Position numbers and translations under genes: made by a program. Source: Aliarcobacter sp017996075 (GTDB taxonomy: Bacteria > Campylobacterota > Campylobacteria > Campylobacterales > Arcobacteraceae). Taken from it: DNA of 64,000 nucleotides. Shown here one piece after another: positions 33,593 through 41,860 of the stretch. Every line of letters starts with the position of its first letter. Position 1 is the stretch's first letter. Under the pieces are notes generated by a model that saw only the letters and a program-made list of their open reading frames with translations, was not told the origin of the DNA and ran no database searches. The stretch lies in the NCBI RefSeq assembly GCF_051062515.1, contig NZ_JAMXEK010000006.1; one strand, given 5' to 3'.

Positions 33593-34924
33593 AAAAATAG
33601 TGAAGTTTTAGAAATAGAAAAAAGCTCTTTATCTTTAGAAACTACAAGTAGAAGAGATTTTTTTAAAAAAACTGCTATCAATTTAGCTGGAGCAATAAGT
33701 GCTGCAACTGTTTTATCACCTATGTCTTTAAAAGCTGATGATAAAGCAATAATCAAAGAAGCCCCATGGGGACAAAAGCTAGGTGATCCTGTAGATAAAA
33801 ATCTATATGGTATTCCTTCACCTTATGAGCATAACAATATTAGAAGAACTCACAACCTTCTATCTTCTGGAGATGCTTATGCTTCTATATCTTTGTGCCC
33901 AATTCATGAAAGTGAAGGAATAATTACTCCAAATGGACTATTTTTCACAAGAAATCACGGAGGAACTGCACATATTGATCCAAATGAGTTTAGATTAATG
34001 ATTCATGGTAAAGTAAAAAGAGAAATTGTTTTAACTTTAGAAGATTTAAAAAGATACCCAAGTGAAACTAGAACTTATTTTATTGAATGTCCTGCAAATG
34101 GAAGCCCAGAATGGAGAGGTCCACAATTTAATAGTTTACAATTTATGAAAGGTATGATGAGTAGTGCTCAATGGACTGGAGTTATGCTCAAAACTATACT
34201 TGATGATATTGGTTTAGAAAAAGATGCTGTTTGGATGTTAGCCCTTGGAAGTGATAATGCCTCAAATCCTAGAACTATTCCCGTTGAAAAAGCACTTGAT
34301 GATGTTATGGTAGTATGGGCTCAAAATGGTGAAGCATTAAGACCTGAGCAAGGATATCCAGTAAGACTTGTTGTTCCAGGTTGGGAAGGAAATTTAAATA
34401 CTAAATGGTTAAATAGACTTGAATTTAGTGATAAACCTTGGCATGCAAAAGAGGAAACTTCAAAATATACAATGCTTCAAAAAGATGGAAGATCTGTAAG
34501 ATTTTTTTGGGTAAATGAAGTAAACTCTGTAATTACAAAACCTTGTCCTGAAAAGCCATGGACGCATCTAAAAGCTGGTGATATGGTAGAAATTGAAGGT
34601 CTTGCTTGGAGTGGTCATGGTACGATTAAAGGTGTTGATATATCTTTTGATGGTGGAAACAATTGGGTTGAAGCGAAACTAAAAGGTTTGGTTTTACCAA
34701 AATCATGGACTAGATTTAGTTATATTTACAAATGGGATGGGAAACCACTATTTTTATCAAGTCGAGCTTACGATGACTTTGGAAATATTCAACCAACTAT
34801 TGATGAAGAGACAAAAGCTGTTGGTGTAGAGAGTGTTTATCATAGAAATGCAATTGTAACTTGGGAAATAACTTCAAAAGGAGAGTGTAATAATGTTCAC
34901 ATTAGAAAACATCACAAAGCTTAA
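33590..34924 (+). CDS. soxC: sulfane dehydrogenase molybdopterin subunit SoxC
   Basis: A 444-residue periplasmic molybdoenzyme of the sulfite oxidase fold. With SoxD it oxidises the sulfane sulfur held on SoxY and yields extra electrons. A Tat signal (SRRDFFKKTAI, residues 20-30) and the molybdenum-ligand Cys167 in YFIECPANG are visible, as are the dimerisation-domain motifs VLPKSWTRF and VTWEI. The start is TTG. It is the first gene of the sox operon, and its end overlaps soxD by 32 bases. Confidence 0.92.
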   Translation: MKNSEVLEIEKSSLSLETTSRRDFFKKTAINLAGAISAATVLSPMSLKADDKAIIKEAPWGQKLGDPVDKNLYGIPSPYEHNNIRRTHNLLSSGDAYASISLCPIHESEGIITPNGLFFTRNHGGTAHIDPNEFRLMIHGKVKREIVLTLEDLKRYPSETRTYFIECPANGSPEWRGPQFNSLQFMKGMMSSAQWTGVMLKTILDDIGLEKDAVWMLALGSDNASNPRTIPVEKALDDVMVVWAQNGEALRPEQGYPVRLVVPGWEGNLNTKWLNRLEFSDKPWHAKEETSKYTMLQKDGRSVRFFWVNEVNSVITKPCPEKPWTHLKAGDMVEIEGLAWSGHGTIKGVDISFDGGNNWVEAKLKGLVLPKSWTRFSYIYKWDGKPLFLSSRAYDDFGNIQPTIDEETKAVGVESVYHRNAIVTWEITSKGECNNVHIRKHHKA

Positions 34925-36095
34925 AGGTACTCTTCTAGCTCTTAGTTTAGCTATTTTAGTTACAGGTTGTAATGAAACAGCATCAAATACAGCTTCAAAA
35001 AATGAGTCGTCTGTTGATGGTGCAGTTAAGTATCCAATAAAAGATGGAAAATATACACAATATCATGTAAATACACAAAAGTTAGATGGTTTAAATATTG
35101 GAAGAGATGCTACTAAAAAAGAGATAGCAGCTTGGAATAAAGATGTAATGTATGAAGGAACAGGTCTTCCTGAATTTGATATGCACGAGGGTGAAGTTGT
35201 TTTAGAAGATGGAAAGCCTAAAAAAGCACAAGGAAGTGTAGAGCTTGGAAATGAACTTTATGATGCTCAATGTGTTATGTGTCATGGAGATTTTGGAAGT
35301 GGCGGAAAAGGTTATCCAAAGTTAGCTGGTGGAAGTGTTGAGAGTCTAAAAAATCAAAGATTAAATCCAGCAGATGAAAATCCAAATCCAGAAAACCCAG
35401 ATAAAACTATAGGTTCATTTTGGCCATATGCTAGTACACTTTTTTGGTATATTCAAGAATCAATGCCTTTTAATGCACCAAAGACTTTAACAAATAGTGA
35501 AACTTATGCTCTTACTGCATATTTATTATCTTTAAATAACATAACTATTGATGGAGAAGAGCTTGATGATGATTATGTTTTAGATAAAGAGAAATTCTTA
35601 AAAATAGTTATGCCAAATTCACAAGGTTTTTATCCAGAAACAAATACACCAAATAATCCAAAAGAAGGTGTAGAAAATATGAAAAAATATCTTTCAAATC
35701 CTACTTTATATGGTAAAGGTGAGAGATGTATGAAAGATTGTATAAAAGAAGATATAAATAATCTTGTTATGAGAATACAAGATGATTTAACGGCAACTGC
35801 AAATGAGCCATTATCAACTTTAAGAGATTTACCAAAAAATGATAAATCAGCTCAAAAACCAGGGCAAGTAGAGTACGAGAATGCTGGTTGTTCTGCTTGT
35901 CATGCAAATGCTGCAATTGGAGCTCCTGTTTTAGGCGATAAAGATGCTTGGGATAATATTGTTAAGAATGGTATTGATAAAGTTTATTATAACGGAATTA
36001 ATGGTATAAATAGTATGCCACCTAGAGGTGGAACTGATTTGAGCGATGATGAACTTAAAAAAATCATTGATTATATGATTCAATCAAGTAAATAA
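34893..36095 (+). CDS. soxD: diheme cytochrome c subunit SoxD
   Basis: A 400-residue cytochrome partner of SoxC. Haem motifs are CVMCH (127-131) and CSACH (333-337). The N-terminus has a hydrophobic signal ending LVTGC (Cys26), which looks like a lipoprotein cleavage site and would anchor the protein to a membrane. A GGAG-type ribosome-binding site lies inside the soxC end, supporting the overlapping start. The domain between the haems is longer than in Paracoccus SoxD but similar to Campylobacterota forms. Confidence 0.9.
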   Translation: MFTLENITKLKGTLLALSLAILVTGCNETASNTASKNESSVDGAVKYPIKDGKYTQYHVNTQKLDGLNIGRDATKKEIAAWNKDVMYEGTGLPEFDMHEGEVVLEDGKPKKAQGSVELGNELYDAQCVMCHGDFGSGGKGYPKLAGGSVESLKNQRLNPADENPNPENPDKTIGSFWPYASTLFWYIQESMPFNAPKTLTNSETYALTAYLLSLNNITIDGEELDDDYVLDKEKFLKIVMPNSQGFYPETNTPNNPKEGVENMKKYLSNPTLYGKGERCMKDCIKEDINNLVMRIQDDLTATANEPLSTLRDLPKNDKSAQKPGQVEYENAGCSACHANAAIGAPVLGDKDAWDNIVKNGIDKVYYNGINGINSMPPRGGTDLSDDELKKIIDYMIQSSK

Positions 36096-36105
36096 GGAGA
36101 GTATT

Positions 36106-36462
36106 ATGAGTTTAATCAAAAAATGTGCTACATATCTTGCTTTTAGTTTGCTATTTGTAGTAAATGCTCAAGCAGATAATGCAGAATTGATTAAAAAAGG
36201 TGAAAAGATATACAATACAAATACAAAAGGTAACTGTGTAGCTTGTCATGATGCAAATGGAAAAACTCTAGATGGCCCTGGGACTATGGGACCAAAATTG
36301 CAGTATCTTGCAATGTGGCCAGATGAAGTTTTGTATAATAAAATTTTTGACCCAACAAATCCAGGTGATCCAACAACTGCTATGCCAGCATTTGGAAGAA
36401 ATGGATGGTTAAGTGATGATGAAATAAAAGCAGTTGTTGCTTATTTAAAAACAATAAATTAA
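36106..36462 (+). CDS. soxX: monohaem cytochrome c SoxX
   Basis: A 118-residue protein with a signal peptide (about residues 1-23) and one haem site CVACH (44-48). The KKGEKIYNTNTKGNC start and the AMPAFGRNG loop supplying the Met axial ligand (near residue 93) are typical of SoxX. SoxX pairs with SoxA to attach thiosulfate to the SoxY cysteine. It starts 10 bases after soxD with a good AAGGAG. Confidence 0.92.
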   Translation: MSLIKKCATYLAFSLLFVVNAQADNAELIKKGEKIYNTNTKGNCVACHDANGKTLDGPGTMGPKLQYLAMWPDEVLYNKIFDPTNPGDPTTAMPAFGRNGWLSDDEIKAVVAYLKTIN

Positions 36463-36477
36463 AATAAAGGAAGAATT

Positions 36478-36930
36478 ATGTTAAATAGAAGAAATTTTTT
36501 AGGTCTAGGTTTAGGTGCTATTGCAGTTGTTGCAATTCCAAGTAGTTTAAGTGCAGAGGATTTTAGAGCTAGCAAACCAAAAGCTTGGACAGCTACAAAA
36601 GTTGATGATGCAGTTAAAGAAATTTTTGGAACAACTACTACAACTCAAGGTGGTATTACATTAACAGCTCCAGATATTGCTGAAAATGGTGCAGTTATTC
36701 CAATCTCTTTTAAAACAGATTTAAAAGCAAGTAAAATTGCAGTATTCCAAGATGCAAATCCAGAAAGTGCAGTTGCTGTATTTACAACAACTCCTGATAT
36801 GGTTTTAGATTATGCATTTAGAATTAAAATGGCAAAAACAGGCACTGTTACAGTAATTGCAGATGTTGGTGGAAAATTACACTCAGTTTCTAAAGAGATA
36901 AAAGTTACAATTGGTGGTTGTGGTGGTTGA
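36478..36930 (+). CDS. soxY: sulfur carrier protein SoxY
   Basis: A 150-residue Tat-exported carrier (NRRNFLGLG, residues 3-11). Its mature C-terminus ends GGCGG, so Cys148 is the swinging-arm residue that bears the sulfur intermediates during Sox turnover. A conserved Ig-like core (EIFGTTTTTQGGITLTAPDIAENG) is visible. SoxY is exported together with SoxZ, whose gene follows after 74 bases. Confidence 0.95.
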   Translation: MLNRRNFLGLGLGAIAVVAIPSSLSAEDFRASKPKAWTATKVDDAVKEIFGTTTTTQGGITLTAPDIAENGAVIPISFKTDLKASKIAVFQDANPESAVAVFTTTPDMVLDYAFRIKMAKTGTVTVIADVGGKLHSVSKEIKVTIGGCGG

Positions 36931-37004
36931 TTTAGTTCGGCTAATCATTAAATAAAAGATAAAAAATAGAATAAAAAATTATAAAAATAAAAAAAGGATA
37001 TAAA

Positions 37005-37313
37005 ATGGCAGGAACAACAAAAATAAAAGCAAAAATTGATAAAAATGGTGTATGTGAAGTAAAAGCATTAGCAAGTCATGATATGTTAAGTTATCAAGAA
37101 GCTGAAAGAGCTAAAAAAGAGGCAAACTTTATTACATATTTAGTTGCAAAAGTTGGTGGAAAAGTTGTATACGAAGTATCTTCTAGTCAATTCTTATCAA
37201 AAGACCCTTACTTCAAATTTTCATTTACAGGTGCAAAAGCTGGAGATGATATTGAAATTACTTGGAAAGATTTAAAAGGAAATAGTGATACAACAGTAGA
37301 AAAAATCAAATAG
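37005..37313 (+). CDS. soxZ: sulfur carrier partner protein SoxZ
   Basis: A 102-residue Ig-fold protein without its own signal, which heterodimerises with SoxY and hitch-hikes through Tat. The family signature GVCEVKALASHDM near residue 15 and the closing DDIEITWKDLKGN strand are visible. Its stop codon lies inside a 30-bp perfect palindrome. Confidence 0.93.
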   Translation: MAGTTKIKAKIDKNGVCEVKALASHDMLSYQEAERAKKEANFITYLVAKVGGKVVYEVSSSQFLSKDPYFKFSFTGAKAGDDIEITWKDLKGNSDTTVEKIK

Positions 37314-37331
37314 TTTAAACTATTTGATTTT
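37302..37331 (+). terminator. 30-bp perfect palindrome between soxZ and soxA
   Basis: Fifteen-base arms (from AAAATCAAATAG to its exact complement) meet around the centre TTTAAA and include the soxZ stop. As RNA this gives a long stem with no T tail. It more likely protects or processes the message, or causes partial termination, than stops transcription completely before soxA. Confidence 0.5.
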
Positions 37332-37348
37332 AAATAAAAGGAGAGAAA

Positions 37349-38263
37349 ATGCTTAAAAAAATAGTTAAATCTACTGCTATTTTAGCTATATTTGTATCAT
37401 CTTTAAGTGCTGCAAACTTTAATGCTGGCGCAGAAAAAGATAGACAAGAAATGATAAAATTCTTTGAAGCAAAATTTGAAGACCCAGCAAAAAATAAAGA
37501 TAGATTTTTTACATATTTCACAGAAGAAGAACTTGAACAAAAATATGATAAAAATCTAAAACATATGGATTTTAATATTGGAAGCTATGCATATTCAAAA
37601 GATGCTAGAAGTCAATATGAGGCATTAAAAGAGATGCCACCTTATGAAGATGCTATTGAAAAAGGCGAAGTTTTATATACTAAAAAATTTGCAAATGGAA
37701 ATTCACTTCAAACATGTTTCACTGATTTAACAAATGCTGGAACTTATCCTTATTATGATAAAAATAAAAAAGAGTTAATATCTTTAACAAAAGCTGTTAA
37801 TGATTGTTTAAGAGCAAATGGTGAAAAAGAGTGGGGAACAAAAAAAGGTCCTATGGCTGAATTTCAAGCTTATTGGGTAAATGAAAGTAAAGAAGCTGGT
37901 AAAAAATTTGATATAAAAATTAATAGTAAAGCTGAAAAAGATGCTTATGAAAGAGGAAAAGAGTACTACTATACTCAAAGAGGTTATTTAAAATTATCTT
38001 GTGCTACTTGTCATATTCAAGGTTCTGGACAAAGAGTTAGAAATGAGGTTTTATCACCACTTTTAGGTCAAGTTACTCACTTTCCAGTTCTAAGACTTAA
38101 ATGGACAGATATAGGAACAGTTGAAAGAAGACTTTCTGGTTGCGTTGTAGATCAAGGTCAAGTTCCACCAAAAGATGAAAGCCAAACTATGATTGAGCTA
38201 TTATATTTCTTAGCTTATATGTCAAATGATATGCCAGTTGATGGTCCAGATGTAAGAAAATAA
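37349..38263 (+). CDS. soxA: cytochrome c SoxA (monohaem type)
   Basis: A 304-residue catalytic subunit of SoxAX, which joins thiosulfate to SoxY-Cys. There is a signal peptide (about residues 1-21), one haem motif CATCH (218-222) and the catalytic Cys265 in ERRLSGCVVDQG, the site of the cysteine persulfide haem ligand. The N-terminal haem of diheme SoxA has been lost: Cys123 (LQTCF) and Cys153 (NDCLR) remain and probably form a disulfide. A clear AAAGGAGAG precedes the ATG. Confidence 0.92.
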   Translation: MLKKIVKSTAILAIFVSSLSAANFNAGAEKDRQEMIKFFEAKFEDPAKNKDRFFTYFTEEELEQKYDKNLKHMDFNIGSYAYSKDARSQYEALKEMPPYEDAIEKGEVLYTKKFANGNSLQTCFTDLTNAGTYPYYDKNKKELISLTKAVNDCLRANGEKEWGTKKGPMAEFQAYWVNESKEAGKKFDIKINSKAEKDAYERGKEYYYTQRGYLKLSCATCHIQGSGQRVRNEVLSPLLGQVTHFPVLRLKWTDIGTVERRLSGCVVDQGQVPPKDESQTMIELLYFLAYMSNDMPVDGPDVRK

Positions 38264-38274
38264 AGGATATGAAA

Positions 38275-38697
38275 ATGAAAAATATTTTAAAAATTTCGAT
38301 ATCAGTAGCTCTTTTATCTTTTGGACTAAATTTAAGTGCAGCTGAAGATTACTCAAAGCTTGATGTTAAAAAAGAGTGTGATGTAAAAACAAATGGACTT
38401 GATAAAGTAATTCAAACAGCTGAAAAATACAATAAAATAGCTATTGAGCATGGTGTTGAATTTATGAGATTTGGTATGAAAAATAGCCAATATATTGATG
38501 CTTCTAAAGAAGCTATCAAAAGTGGTGCAAAAGAGATTGAGCTAGTAGATGAAAAAGCTAAACCAACAGGTGAAAAAGTTTCAATTGAATTTGCAACTTG
38601 GAGAGCTTGTAGCTTTGCTATTAGTGCTTTAACACAAGAAGCTCAAGCAAAAAAAACTTGGAAATTAGCTAGTCCTAGTGATGGTTACAAATACTAA
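38275..38697 (+). CDS. uncharacterised periplasmic protein between soxA and soxB
   Basis: A 140-residue protein with a signal peptide (about residues 1-20, ending LSAAED). The mature part is mostly charged and helical, with two cysteines (KKECDVKT and WRACSFA). It has no recognised domain. Start at 38275 is chosen because AGGA is 7 bases upstream; the ATG at 38269 overlaps it. Being embedded between soxA and a terminator before soxB, it is probably expressed with the SoxAX proteins and may be a Sox accessory factor. Confidence 0.7.
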   Translation: MKNILKISISVALLSFGLNLSAAEDYSKLDVKKECDVKTNGLDKVIQTAEKYNKIAIEHGVEFMRFGMKNSQYIDASKEAIKSGAKEIELVDEKAKPTGEKVSIEFATWRACSFAISALTQEAQAKKTWKLASPSDGYKY

Positions 38698-38717
38698 AAG
38701 TATTTAAAGCTATTTTT

Positions 38718-38748
38718 AAAAAGTCAAGATTTTATCTTGACTTTTTTT
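38718..38748 (+). terminator. intrinsic terminator before soxB
   Basis: AAAAAGTCAAGAT pairs with ATCTTGACTTTTT over 13 bp around a TTT loop and continues into T residues. It is the clearest terminator in the sox region and should reduce or end transcription from soxC-A before soxB, which begins 25 bases later. Confidence 0.85.
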
Positions 38749-38772
38749 ATTTATACAGTAAAAGGAATAAAA

Positions 38773-40539
38773 ATGAGTAAATTTAGTCGAAGAGAGTTTG
38801 TTTATATGATGGCAATTTTAGGAGCTGCTCCTGTTTTTGCAAACTCTCATACAAGAATGGTAGAAACTACAAAGAAAATTGAAGATTATTATAAATTAAA
38901 ACCATTTGGTAATGCAAGATTTATACATATGACAGATTGTCATGCACAGTTATTACCTGTCTATTTTAGAGAACCTAGTGTTAATTTAGGATTTTATGGA
39001 AATTTAGGAAAACCACCACATATTGTTGGTGAAAAATTTTTAGATTATTATGGAATAAAAGGAAATAAAAGATTAGAGTATGCCTTTTCTTGTGTAAATT
39101 TTGAAGAACATGCAAAAATTATGGGTAAAACAGGTGGTTTTGCACAAATAAAAACAGTAGTTGATTTTTTAAGAGATAGTTTTGGAAAAGATAAAACTCT
39201 CTTTTTAGATGGTGGAGATACATGGCAAGGAAGTGCAACAGCTTTATGGACTAGAGGTAAAGATATGGTTGGTGCTTTAAATTTACTTGGAGCCGATATT
39301 TGTGTTGGACATTGGGAATTTACATATAAAGCTGAAGAAGTTTTAGAAAATATTAAAGCTTTAAATGCAGAATTTTTAGCTCAAAATATCTTTGTAAAAG
39401 AGGACTCTATGATGAATGGAGTTGAAGCTTACGATGAAGATAGTGGTCATGCATTTAAACCATATACTATTAAAACTTTAGGAAAAGCAAGAGTTGCAAT
39501 TATTGGTCAAGCTTTCCCTTATACAACAATTGCAAATCCACAAAGATTTATTCCTGATTGGACATTTGGAATAAATGAAAATAGTATGCAAGAGTTAGTT
39601 GATAAAATAAAAGATGAAGAGAAACCAGATGCTATTATAGTTTTATCTCACAATGGTTTTGATACAGATAAGAAAATGGCTGAAGTTTGTACGGGAATTG
39701 ATTTTATCCTAGGTGGTCATACACACGATGGTGTTCCAGAAGCATATCCAGTTAAAAACTCATCAGGAACAACTTATGTTTGTAATGCAGGAAGCAACGG
39801 TAAATTCTTAAATGTTTTAGATTTAGATATTCAAAATGGAAAAGTCAAAGATTTTAAATTTACACTTCTTCCAATATTCTCAGATTTAATTCCTGAAAAT
39901 AAAGAGATGAAAAAATATATAGAAGATGTAAGACTTCCATATTTAAAAGAGCTTACACGACCAATAGCTACAACCGAAGAGACTCTATTTAGAAGAGGAA
40001 ACTTCAATGGTTCTTGGGATCAAATTATATGTGATGCATTAATCGACGTAAAAGGTGCTCAAATTTCTCTAAGTCCAGGATTTAGATGGGGAACTTCAGT
40101 GATGCCAAATCAAACAATAACTTTTGATGATTTAATGACACAAACTGCTATGACATATCCTGAAACTTATGCAAGAGATATAAAAGGAAGTGAAATAAAA
40201 CTAATTTTAGAAGATGTTGCTGATAACTTGTTTAATGAAGACCCATTTTTACAACAAGGTGGAGATATGGTTAGAACAGGTGGAATATCTTATAAAATAG
40301 ATCCAAAAGCAAAAATTGGAGAGAGAATCACAAATATTGTTTTAAGTAAAACAGGTGAAAAACTTGATGCTAATAAATCATATAAAGTTGCTGGTTGGTC
40401 AACTGTTGGAGCTCAAAGTGAAGGTGAACCAATTTGGGAAACTGTTGAGACATATTTAAAAAATATGAAACATATTAGTAAAATAAAAATTGACACTCCT
40501 GATATTGTAGGAGTTAAAGGTAATCCAGGAATTATATAA
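38773..40539 (+). CDS. soxB: thiosulfohydrolase SoxB
   Basis: A 588-residue dimanganese hydrolase of the 5'-nucleotidase/metallophosphatase fold that removes sulfate from SoxY-bound thiosulfate. There is a Tat signal (SRREFVYMM, residues 5-13). Metal-site motifs are MTDCHAQLLP (about 56-65), DGGDTWQGSATA (about 148-160), GHWEFTY (about 180-186), LSHNGFDTD and GGHTHDGVP. The start at 38773 is chosen because AAAGGA precedes it; upstream codons of this frame lie inside the terminator stem. Confidence 0.93.
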   Translation: MSKFSRREFVYMMAILGAAPVFANSHTRMVETTKKIEDYYKLKPFGNARFIHMTDCHAQLLPVYFREPSVNLGFYGNLGKPPHIVGEKFLDYYGIKGNKRLEYAFSCVNFEEHAKIMGKTGGFAQIKTVVDFLRDSFGKDKTLFLDGGDTWQGSATALWTRGKDMVGALNLLGADICVGHWEFTYKAEEVLENIKALNAEFLAQNIFVKEDSMMNGVEAYDEDSGHAFKPYTIKTLGKARVAIIGQAFPYTTIANPQRFIPDWTFGINENSMQELVDKIKDEEKPDAIIVLSHNGFDTDKKMAEVCTGIDFILGGHTHDGVPEAYPVKNSSGTTYVCNAGSNGKFLNVLDLDIQNGKVKDFKFTLLPIFSDLIPENKEMKKYIEDVRLPYLKELTRPIATTEETLFRRGNFNGSWDQIICDALIDVKGAQISLSPGFRWGTSVMPNQTITFDDLMTQTAMTYPETYARDIKGSEIKLILEDVADNLFNEDPFLQQGGDMVRTGGISYKIDPKAKIGERITNIVLSKTGEKLDANKSYKVAGWSTVGAQSEGEPIWETVETYLKNMKHISKIKIDTPDIVGVKGNPGII

Positions 40540-40544
40540 CCCTA

Positions 40545-40575
40545 GAAAACATAAAGATTTTTTCTTTATGTTTTT
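40545..40575 (+). terminator. hairpin terminator after soxB
   Basis: AAAACATAAAG pairs with CTTTATGTTTT over 11 bp around an AT-rich loop and is followed by TTCT. It lies 5 bases after the soxB stop. Its right arm overlaps the outer part of the next inverted repeat by five bases, so the two structures exclude each other in RNA. Confidence 0.7.
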
Positions 40576-40615
40576 CTAAATAAAGCTATAATTTTTATAG
40601 TTTTATTTAGAAAAA
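40571..40615 (+). promoter_or_regulatory. 20-bp inverted repeat spanning a -10 box upstream of the cytochrome-thioredoxin gene
   Basis: Outer arms TTTTTCTAAATAAA and TTTATTTAGAAAAA and inner arms CTATA and TATAG give 19 perfect pairs plus one G-T around a five-base loop. A TATAAT (40587-40592) lies at the centre, and the gene starts at 40629. The arrangement suggests an operator that covers the promoter, or an RNA switch with the preceding terminator. Confidence 0.5.
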
Positions 40616-40628
40616 TTTTGGAGAATTT

Positions 40629-41420
40629 ATGAAAATAATATCTATTTTATTTGTTTTTGCAATAGCTTTATTTGCAAATTTTGAAGATGGCAAAAAAGTC
40701 TTTGATGCCAAATGTTCATCTTGTCATAAAGAGTATATACCTATGAATTTATTAAAAGAGAATTTTCTTGAAAAAAACAATACTCTTTTAAATTTGAAAG
40801 CCCCAAGCGCAAACTTAATAGTTTGGGCAATGTTTGATAGTTCAAAAAAAATTGGGGATGAAAATGATAAAGAGTTTCAAGAGATTGAAATAAATGGTTA
40901 TTTAAAATCTTATTTAGAAAATCCAGATAGATTTAACTCAATTTGTGATGATAGTGCTTTAGGACACTATGAAAATAAAAGTAGTATGAAAGGTGTGTTA
41001 AGTGAAGATGATTATATGAATTTAACAACTTATTTTATGGAGTTTAAAAACAATATCAAAGAAGAAGATGTATATAAAGAAGCAAAATACTCTAAAGAAG
41101 AAGAACAAAATATAGTAACAAAAGCAAAAAATGAGAATAAAAAGATTATAGTTTATGCAACTTCTAGTAGCTGTTATTTTTGTAAAAAAATGGATAAAGA
41201 TGTTTTTGTAGATAATGAAATAAAAAAATTATTAGAAAAAAACTACATTTTTATAGAAATTGATATGGATAAAAGTTCACTTCCTTTTGATTTACAAAAG
41301 GAGTATAAAAGAGTAACTCCTAGTTTCTTTTTTGTAAACAACAATAAAAAGTTATTAACTCAATATCCTGGTGCTTGGAAGAAAAATGATTTTATAGATA
41401 TTTTAAAAGAGAACAAATGA
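40629..41420 (+). CDS. cytochrome c - thioredoxin fusion protein (SoxW-like)
   Basis: A 263-residue periplasmic protein with a signal peptide (about residues 1-16). A monohaem cytochrome c domain (CSSCH, 29-33; about residues 20-140) is followed by a thioredoxin-fold domain (about 155-263) with the redox motif CYFC (182-185) and the cis-Pro loop RVTPSFFF. SoxW is a periplasmic thioredoxin that keeps SoxY thiols reduced; here a haem domain is attached and may exchange electrons with the thiol centre. It shares an ATGA overlap with the MOSC gene downstream. Confidence 0.82.
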   Translation: MKIISILFVFAIALFANFEDGKKVFDAKCSSCHKEYIPMNLLKENFLEKNNTLLNLKAPSANLIVWAMFDSSKKIGDENDKEFQEIEINGYLKSYLENPDRFNSICDDSALGHYENKSSMKGVLSEDDYMNLTTYFMEFKNNIKEEDVYKEAKYSKEEEQNIVTKAKNENKKIIVYATSSSCYFCKKMDKDVFVDNEIKKLLEKNYIFIEIDMDKSSLPFDLQKEYKRVTPSFFFVNNNKKLLTQYPGAWKKNDFIDILKENK

Positions 41421-41860
41421 AAATATTAGGTGAAGTTTTAGAAATATTTAGTGCAACAAAAGAGTCAAGTGGACTTCCTAGACCAAAAGTTGAAAGCTTA
41501 AATTTAATAAAAGATTATGGAATAGAGTTTGATAAATTTGCTGGTAAAAAACTTGACCAAACTGTGATGATTGTTGGTTTAAAATCATATGAATTAGCAA
41601 AATCATTTAAGATAGATTTAGAGTTTGGGAGTTTGGGTGAGAATATTTTATTAGATTTTGATCCTCATGATTTTGAAGTTGGAAAATATTTCAAAATAGA
41701 TGAAGCTATAATTCAAATAACTCAAATATGTACCGTTTGCAATCATTTAAGTGTTTTTAATGAAGATTTACCAAAAATTTTAAAAGGTCATAGGGGAGTT
41801 TATTGTAAGATTATAGAATCTGGAAAGATTTTAAAAAATATGAAAATAAAGGAAGTATAA
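41417..41860 (+). CDS. MOSC-domain protein
   Basis: A 147-residue cytoplasmic protein with the beta-barrel MOSC fold of molybdenum-cofactor sulfurases and YiiM-like proteins. Features are the KESSGLPRP and DKFAGKKLDQ segments, GSLGENIL (about residues 73-80) and the conserved Cys in ICTVC (about 101-105). MOSC proteins handle sulfur or molybdenum-cofactor derivatives; a link to SoxC or Fdh cofactor sulfur is possible but unproven. It overlaps both neighbours by 4 and 1 bases, so it belongs to the same transcript as the cytochrome-thioredoxin fusion and the DsrE-like gene. Confidence 0.8.
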   Translation: MKILGEVLEIFSATKESSGLPRPKVESLNLIKDYGIEFDKFAGKKLDQTVMIVGLKSYELAKSFKIDLEFGSLGENILLDFDPHDFEVGKYFKIDEAIIQITQICTVCNHLSVFNEDLPKILKGHRGVYCKIIESGKILKNMKIKEV

